Shown here piece after piece: positions 59,525-64,000 of a DNA stretch of 64,000 nt. The stretch lies in NCBI RefSeq assembly GCF_014692505.1, contig NZ_JACNYK010000001.1, forward strand, positions 62,001 to 126,000, written 5' to 3'. The position numbers and the translations under genes are program-made. The stretch's first letter is position 1. Each line of letters begins with the position of its first letter. The notes below the pieces were generated by a model. It searched no databases, was not told where the DNA came from, and saw only the letters and a list, made by a program, of their open reading frames with translations. This DNA is from Sphingobacterium arenae (GTDB lineage Bacteria; Bacteroidota; Bacteroidia; Sphingobacteriales; Sphingobacteriaceae).

Positions 59525-59759
59525 CTCTTTATTATCGTTAATTTTTAATTTTTCGCTGCATTACTGTACCGTTAACGCCTTTTCCGATGCGCTATGTATA
59601 AATGCACTTACATCCCCAACCCGACATCAGCAGTATAGTAGTATTTATTATCTTGATATATTGTTTCTTTTGTCTCATTTTACCTCTTGCGTGTTTATTT
59701 TTGGTTGCTTTCTCAAGCAAGTCTACATCCTTTGGATAGAAAAAGAAAGAAAAAACTAT

Positions 59760-59783
59760 GCAATCGTTACCGGAGAATCATAC
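59760..59783. promoter_or_regulatory. Half operator-like site, related to the two palindromes
   Basis: GCAATCGTTACCGG (59760-59773) matches the left half of the site at 61860 with one change, but the right half (AGAATCATAC) is degenerate. It lies about 235 bases upstream of the GH105-like start. A second, weak site for the LacI regulator is a reasonable reading. Confidence 0.45.
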
Positions 59784-59948
59784 GTTGTTCGCATCTTGAC
59801 GTAGATAGTTTCTCTATCCTTTTGTAAGGCATTGCCTCTTTTTGACACGACTTTGTGACAAAGCCCCGTCCAAAGGTCAATAAACAAGATCAAAATTAAA
59901 TGTAGGGATTAATAATCAGTTTAACAGTGAGTTAGCCTAAAATTAAAA

Positions 59949-59974
59949 ACGCAAACGTTATCGGTAACGTTTGC
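59949..59974. promoter_or_regulatory. LacI-type operator palindrome
   Basis: A perfect palindrome: CGCAAACGTTA (59949-59959), TCGG, TAACGTTTGCG (59964-59974). It resembles LacI-family operators (inner CG, A/T-rich arms) and is a variant of the site at 61860. It lies 33 bases beyond the stop of the dehydrogenase gene, in the promoter gap of the GH105 operon. Confidence 0.72.
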
Positions 59975-60006
59975 GAAAGAAATACATGTGCTCTATACCT
60001 GAAAAG

Positions 60007-61017
60007 CTAATCAAACTCTATGACTGTCTTGATACCCGAAAGCAAGGGTTTGTCAGGATTGTTGAATAATTCTGGTACATCCATAAAATTTACGCGTCTA
60101 GTAATAAACTGTGCCGCGTCTAATGATTTATCCCTCAGTCTTTCCATAACATATGCAAAGTCACTCGCTAGAGCGTTTCGGCTACTCATCAATGTTCCTT
60201 CCCGCTTATGAAACTCGGGATGGCTAAAATGTATCTCTTCTTTTTGCAATCCCACAAGGACATAACGTGCGCCATGCGCCATATACTGAAAAGCATTGTT
60301 GATAGCGCCGGTATTGCCGGTTGCATCAAATAGGAGTGTAGCCATATCTCCATCCGTTATGCTCGCCAATTGTGCATGCACATCTGCATCGAGCGCGGAA
60401 ACCGTGTAAGAAGCGCCTAATTCCTTCGCATAAGCTAAACGGTTATCGTCAACATCTAACGCGATGACCTTTGCACCGGCAATATTTGCCAAGGCAATAA
60501 TCCCTAAACCGATTGGACCTGCACCGATTACAAGTACAAATTCGTCAGAGATGATCGCTCCCCGCTGTATACCATGTGCTCCGATGGACAAGGGTTCTAC
60601 AAGTACCAGATCATCATAATCCAATCCTTCTTCCTTACGCAAAGCGTGTGAGGGCACGACGACGTATTCTGCCATCGCCCCGTCGACATGAACGCCTAGT
60701 ACACGCATATCATTCGTACAATTGGGTTTTCCCATCCGCGACGCAATATCTTTGCCTTCCGTGAAATAAGGAATAACCGTTACTTTATCGCCCGGCGCAA
60801 ATCCTACTGCATCTCCTTCTACATAATCAGCAGCAACCTCGTGCCCCAATACGCGTGGGTAAGTAAAAAAAGGCTGTCGACCCGCAAAAGCATGGATATC
60901 TGTTCCACATATTCCAATTTTACGGATACGCAATAAGGACTCTCCTTTTGCGGGAATAGGAATATCTGCCTCTTCAAACGCAAATCTCCCTGGCTCCATG
61001 CAAACTAATTTCTTCAT
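60007..61017 (-). CDS. Zinc-type alcohol dehydrogenase (MDR family)
   Basis: This 336-residue oxidoreductase has a GroES-like domain with catalytic-zinc residues Cys-Gly-Thr-Asp (GICGTDIHAF) and His-Glu in LGHEVAADYV, and a Rossmann domain with VIGAGPIGLGIIALANIAGAKVIALDVDD (NAD(P) site ending in Asp). The usual structural-zinc lobe with four Cys is not present; only one Cys remains (GKPNCTNDM), so the lobe is likely zinc-free. It resembles the L-galactonate/L-idonate-type dehydrogenases of sugar acid pathways. It lies three bases after the acetylesterase gene. The substrate, probably a sugar acid or alcohol of pectin breakdown, is not proven. Confidence 0.85.
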   Translation of the reverse strand: MKKLVCMEPGRFAFEEADIPIPAKGESLLRIRKIGICGTDIHAFAGRQPFFTYPRVLGHEVAADYVEGDAVGFAPGDKVTVIPYFTEGKDIASRMGKPNCTNDMRVLGVHVDGAMAEYVVVPSHALRKEEGLDYDDLVLVEPLSIGAHGIQRGAIISDEFVLVIGAGPIGLGIIALANIAGAKVIALDVDDNRLAYAKELGASYTVSALDADVHAQLASITDGDMATLLFDATGNTGAINNAFQYMAHGARYVLVGLQKEEIHFSHPEFHKREGTLMSSRNALASDFAYVMERLRDKSLDAAQFITRRVNFMDVPELFNNPDKPLLSGIKTVIEFD

Positions 61018-61020
61018 CTA

Positions 61021-61773
61021 TTATCTCTTTTTTAAATCGTTCATTAAGGGTATACTTTGTTCTTTTATAGCTTGAACAACGAGATTGGCAATGGTTTCTG
61101 CGCCATGTTCGTTCAAATGTGTATTATCTACCGCTCCCTTCGGGTAGTTTGGATAGCCTTCCGGAAGATGCAAAAATAAACTTATTGATCCCTTTTCTCC
61201 TAATTCTGTCAAGAGATTGGAGGTCTGTGTCGTGAGATCGATAAGGGGTACACCTAAACTGTCCGCCACTTCTCTCACCGCGTCGGGATACTCACCATGC
61301 GTGTCAACGAGTTTTCCGCCCTCAAAAGCACGGCGGGCAATAGGTGTTAGCAAGATAGGTTCGCCTTTTTTTGAGCGTGTCTCGGTGACAAAAAATGATA
61401 GATTTGCTTTATACTCCTCTATCGTTGTTCCCGTATTCGGCTTATGCACTTTCTCATCATTGTGACCAAATTGAATAAAAACATAGTCACCCGGCTGAAT
61501 GCCTTCATATACTTTTGTCCAAATACCCTCCTTTATACAAGATTTTGTGCTTCTGCCGTTTCTTGCTTCATTTTGCACTTCTGCATATGCCTTAAATTTT
61601 GTCGCAAACGCCACTCCCCAACCTGTCTCCGGAAATTTGTCTGGTGCTTTGATAGCCATCGTCGAATCCCCGATCATCCATATATTCTTTTTGCTAGGCC
61701 GCATCATAAAGCTGCAGAGAAGCCCCAAAATAAGTATACCACTTAACGGCCGCAAAATATTTTTTTTTCGCAT
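61021..61773 (-). CDS. Rhamnogalacturonan acetylesterase (SGNH, CE12-like)
   Basis: This 250-residue exported hydrolase has a signal/membrane segment (about 8-24) and the SGNH blocks: nucleophile Ser37 in WMIGDSTMA, Asn/His block FIQFGHNDEK, and the catalytic Asp-His pair in DNTHLNEHGAE. The layout matches rhamnogalacturonan acetylesterase, which removes acetyl groups from pectin backbones. It is followed directly by the zinc dehydrogenase gene and faces the divergent GH43 gene across an operator-like site. Confidence 0.9.
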   Translation of the reverse strand: MRKKNILRPLSGILILGLLCSFMMRPSKKNIWMIGDSTMAIKAPDKFPETGWGVAFATKFKAYAEVQNEARNGRSTKSCIKEGIWTKVYEGIQPGDYVFIQFGHNDEKVHKPNTGTTIEEYKANLSFFVTETRSKKGEPILLTPIARRAFEGGKLVDTHGEYPDAVREVADSLGVPLIDLTTQTSNLLTELGEKGSISLFLHLPEGYPNYPKGAVDNTHLNEHGAETIANLVVQAIKEQSIPLMNDLKKR

Positions 61774-61859
61774 ATCTATTGGTTTATTAATTTTAACATC
61801 GCTTTATCCTTCGGGATGTCAATTTCCACATTTTTTCAGAATTAACCATAAAATTAAAC

Positions 61860-61883
61860 GCAATCGTTGCCGGTAACGATTGC
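61860..61883. promoter_or_regulatory. LacI-type operator in the divergent promoter region
   Basis: GCAATCGTT (61860-61868) and AACGATTGC (61875-61883) are perfect arms around GCCGGT. The core G/CCGG/T and the arms parallel the palindrome at 59949. It lies between the acetylesterase start (61773, minus) and the GH43 start (61958, plus), so one site may control both transcripts. Confidence 0.75.
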
Positions 61884-61957
61884 ACATTTACTTGTTGTCA
61901 TCTTTCAAAGAAATGTGTATTCTTGTGATTACCAATATGTAAATCAAAAACAGGACT

Positions 61958-63592
61958 ATGAACAAATTTTCTATACTTTCACTTGCTTTTGTGCTATCAT
62001 CCGGCTTAGCAGCTTTCGCACAGAGCCCTTATGTTTCATCTGTATGGGTTGCCGATTTAGGAGATGGACGATACCAAAACCCCATTTTACATGCCGATTA
62101 CTCCGACCCCGATGCCATCCGTGTAGGAGACGATTTTTACATGACGGCTTCTAGCTTCAATCACGCCCCAGGACTTCCTGTTCTTCATTCCAAAGATTTG
62201 GTGAATTGGAAAATCGTATCACACGCTCTACCTCGACAAATACCGGAAGATGTTTTCCGTGCGGTACAACATGGAAATGGTGTGTGGGCACCCGCTATTC
62301 GCTATCACGAAAACGAATTCTATATCTACTGGGGTGATCCCGATTTCGGGATCTATATGGTCAAGACAGAAAACCCATCCGGAGATTGGTCAGAGCCCGT
62401 TTTGGTGTTTGAGGGCAAAGGTCTGATTGACCCCTGTCCTTTTTGGGACGAGGATGGCAACAATTATCTGTCTTTCGCTTATGCTGGGAGTCGTGCTGGA
62501 CTAAAGAGTGTCGTGGCTATTGCGCGACTGAATGCAACCGGTAGCAAGGTACTGGATCGAGGCGTTATCGTATACGACGGACATGAAGATGACCCTACCA
62601 TTGAAGGAACCAAGATGCATAAACGTAATGGCTATTATTATCTGTTTGCCCCCGCCGGAGGTGTTGCTACTGGATGGCAGCTCGTTTTACGTTCCAAGAA
62701 TATATATGGCCCATACGAACGGCATGTTGCCATGCATCAGGGAAGCGCAGCCACCAATGGTCCACATCAAGGGGCGTGGATAGATACGCAAACAGGGGAA
62801 GACTGGTTTATACATTTCCAAGACAAGGATGCTTATGGTCGTATCGTCCATCTGCAACCGATGAAATGGGTTAACGACTGGCCTGTTATAGGTGTCGAGA
62901 ATGATATCAAGGGTACTGGCGAACCTGTCTTAACATATAAAAAGCCGAATGTAGGAAAAACTCATCCTGTAGAAACACCTGCTGAATCGGATGAGTTCGA
63001 TACGCCGTTACTTGGGAAGCAATGGCAATGGCAGGCCAACCCAGATGGCACCTGGCTTATGCCGAGTAAGCATGGACATTTGACCTTATATACACAGCAG
63101 GTCCCGGAAACCTACAAAAATTTGTTAGACATCTCTAATGTGTTGACACAGAAGTTTCCTGCAGAGGAATTTATGGCAACCACCAAAATGCGGCTTATCG
63201 GTAACGAAAAGGTAGAGAATGAACGCGCAGGTTTTGCGGTAGTGGGAGAAGACTACAGCCAACTTTACGTTAAACAGGGAAAAGGCAAACAGACACTACA
63301 CTATGCCCGTTGTGAAAAAGGGTTAACTTCGGGCAAAGAGTCTGTCACAGATGTTATCGATTTACAAGAAGGGGACTATATATATCTCCGCGTAAAAGTA
63401 AACAAGGGGGCAATCTGCCAATGGTCTTATAGTCTGGATGGCAAAAAATATACCTCGGTAGGAGAAGCATTTACAGCACAACCCGGTAAATGGATTGGTG
63501 CTACGCTGGGCTTGTATGCCATACGGGATAATAACATCAACGATAGCGGCTACGCTGAGTTTGATTGGTTTCGGGTAGAACCGCTAAAATAA
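61958..63592 (+). CDS. GH43-family glycoside hydrolase (xylosidase/arabinofuranosidase type)
   Basis: This 544-residue secreted enzyme has a signal peptide (about 1-22, ending AAFAQ). The five-bladed propeller carries the GH43 residues: general base Asp in LHADYSDPDAIRVGDDFYM, pKa-modulating Asp in LIDPCPFWDEDG, and general acid Glu in DPTIEGTKMHKRNGYYYLF. A C-terminal beta-sandwich (about 345-540, DEFDTPLLGKQWQWQANPDGTW) follows. It would trim arabinose or xylose from pectin side chains. It is divergent from the acetylesterase gene and 52 bases before the pectinesterase gene. Confidence 0.92.
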   Translation: MNKFSILSLAFVLSSGLAAFAQSPYVSSVWVADLGDGRYQNPILHADYSDPDAIRVGDDFYMTASSFNHAPGLPVLHSKDLVNWKIVSHALPRQIPEDVFRAVQHGNGVWAPAIRYHENEFYIYWGDPDFGIYMVKTENPSGDWSEPVLVFEGKGLIDPCPFWDEDGNNYLSFAYAGSRAGLKSVVAIARLNATGSKVLDRGVIVYDGHEDDPTIEGTKMHKRNGYYYLFAPAGGVATGWQLVLRSKNIYGPYERHVAMHQGSAATNGPHQGAWIDTQTGEDWFIHFQDKDAYGRIVHLQPMKWVNDWPVIGVENDIKGTGEPVLTYKKPNVGKTHPVETPAESDEFDTPLLGKQWQWQANPDGTWLMPSKHGHLTLYTQQVPETYKNLLDISNVLTQKFPAEEFMATTKMRLIGNEKVENERAGFAVVGEDYSQLYVKQGKGKQTLHYARCEKGLTSGKESVTDVIDLQEGDYIYLRVKVNKGAICQWSYSLDGKKYTSVGEAFTAQPGKWIGATLGLYAIRDNNINDSGYAEFDWFRVEPLK

Positions 63593-63644
63593 AAAGACAA
63601 ACCGAGCGTAGCGAACTCGTGAAATAATTATATACATATAAAAT

Positions 63645-64000
63645 ATGAACGTACGCAGCATATTATTACTATTTTGTGCCGCCTTCATCGCGATAGCGGG
63701 TAGGGGACAAACCATCGATAATCGATTTGAGCTAACCGTGGCTCAAGATGGATCCGGTGATTTTACGACGGTACAAGCAGCCGTTAATCAGGTGAGGGAT
63801 CATGCTGAAAAACGGGTAGTCATCCATATCAAGGCGGGTACCTATAACGAAAAAATCGTCATTCCCTCGTTTAAACGTAACATTACCCTGAAGGGTGAGG
63901 GGGCCGCGAAAACGATTATCCAATTTGATGATTATTCGGGCAAGCCTTTTCGCGGAATTGACGTCACAGGGGATTCCAAATTCAGCACGTATACCTCTTA
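63645..64000 (+). CDS. Pectinesterase (CE8), 5' part
   Basis: The first 118 codons are seen; the gene runs past the end of the window. The signal peptide (ILLLFCAAFIAIAGRGQ) is followed by the beta-helix start typical of pectin methylesterases: LTVAQDGSGDFTTVQAAVNQV, VVIHIKAGTYNEKIVIPSFKRNITLKGEG. The active-site residues lie beyond the window. It removes methyl esters from homogalacturonan and makes it accessible to the pectate lyase of this locus. The gene follows the GH43 gene after 52 bases, in the same direction. Confidence 0.88.
   Translation, partial: MNVRSILLLFCAAFIAIAGRGQTIDNRFELTVAQDGSGDFTTVQAAVNQVRDHAEKRVVIHIKAGTYNEKIVIPSFKRNITLKGEGAAKTIIQFDDYSGKPFRGIDVTGDSKFSTYTS

Larger units (their letters stand above)
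59525..60006. other. 482-base control region between the dehydrogenase and GH105-like genes
   Basis: No gene was found. It must hold the promoter of the GH105-pelA-uxaB operon on the minus strand. It contains one palindromic LacI-type operator and one related half-site (listed separately), about 425 and 235 bases upstream of the GH105 start. The intervening sequence is AT-rich and has no clear -7 box. Confidence 0.5.

Overview
The window comes from a member of Bacteroidota, most likely Sphingobacteriaceae (Sphingobacterium/Parapedobacter/Pedobacter-like). The evidence is a SusC/SusD pair under a FecI/FecR-type sigma/anti-sigma pair, a Bacteroidetes-type conjugation module (TraG-TraJ-TraK-TraM-TraN style), TAnnTTTG promoter elements, and a uronate/pectin utilisation locus. 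The genus is an inference from gene style, not from a search.

Region 1 (1-8703, plus strand): the end of an ECF sigma factor, a FecR anti-sigma factor, a SusC-like TonB-dependent transporter, a SusD-like lipoprotein and a large metzincin-type zinc protease, closed by a perfect 15-bp terminator hairpin. It looks like a small utilisation locus in which the secreted or periplasmic enzyme is a protease rather than a glycosidase.

Region 2 (about 8704-14784): a relic of the 3' end of dnaE2, then an AT-rich block of two defence-like gene pairs on the minus strand. One is an ATPase + HNH nuclease pair of Septu-like architecture. The other is a PD-(D/E)XK (DUF4297-like) nuclease followed 14 bases later by a DUF4238 protein. 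The second pair is the best candidate for an undescribed system.

Region 3 (14865-45365, almost all minus strand): an integrative conjugative element. From the integrase end inward it has a tyrosine recombinase beside tRNA-Lys(CUU), a small membrane protein, a GNAT enzyme, a membrane-bound LuxR regulator, an RteC-like protein, an XRE repressor, two winged-helix/excisionase-like proteins, two Toprim/primase-like paralogues, a repeat-rich oriT-like segment, and a translationally coupled DNA methylase-MobA-MobB relaxase operon. Then come ParA, the type IV secretion genes (two DUF4134 proteins, TraF, TraG/VirB4, three TraI-like paralogues, TraJ, TraK, TraL, TraM, TraN), the VirD4-type coupling ATPase, an M23 peptidoglycan hydrolase, an ArdC-type antirestriction protein and short accessory genes. 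The right end is the 3' end of tRNA-Lys. I found no matching tRNA-derived repeat on the left, so the left end is unresolved.

Region 4 (45442-64000): chromosomal pectin/galacturonate catabolism. It holds an MFS transporter, a LacI regulator, GapN-like dehydrogenase, ExuT-like permease, KDPG aldolase, UxaC, UxaA, UxaB, a PL10 pectate lyase, a GH105-like hydrolase, a zinc dehydrogenase, rhamnogalacturonan acetylesterase, GH43 and the start of a pectinesterase. Secreted enzymes de-esterify and cut pectin and debranch its side chains. UxaC-UxaB-UxaA and KDPG aldolase convert galacturonate towards pyruvate and glyceraldehyde-3-phosphate, which GapN may oxidise for NADPH. Two LacI-type palindromes plus a half-site in the two promoter gaps suggest that the linked LacI protein controls the locus.
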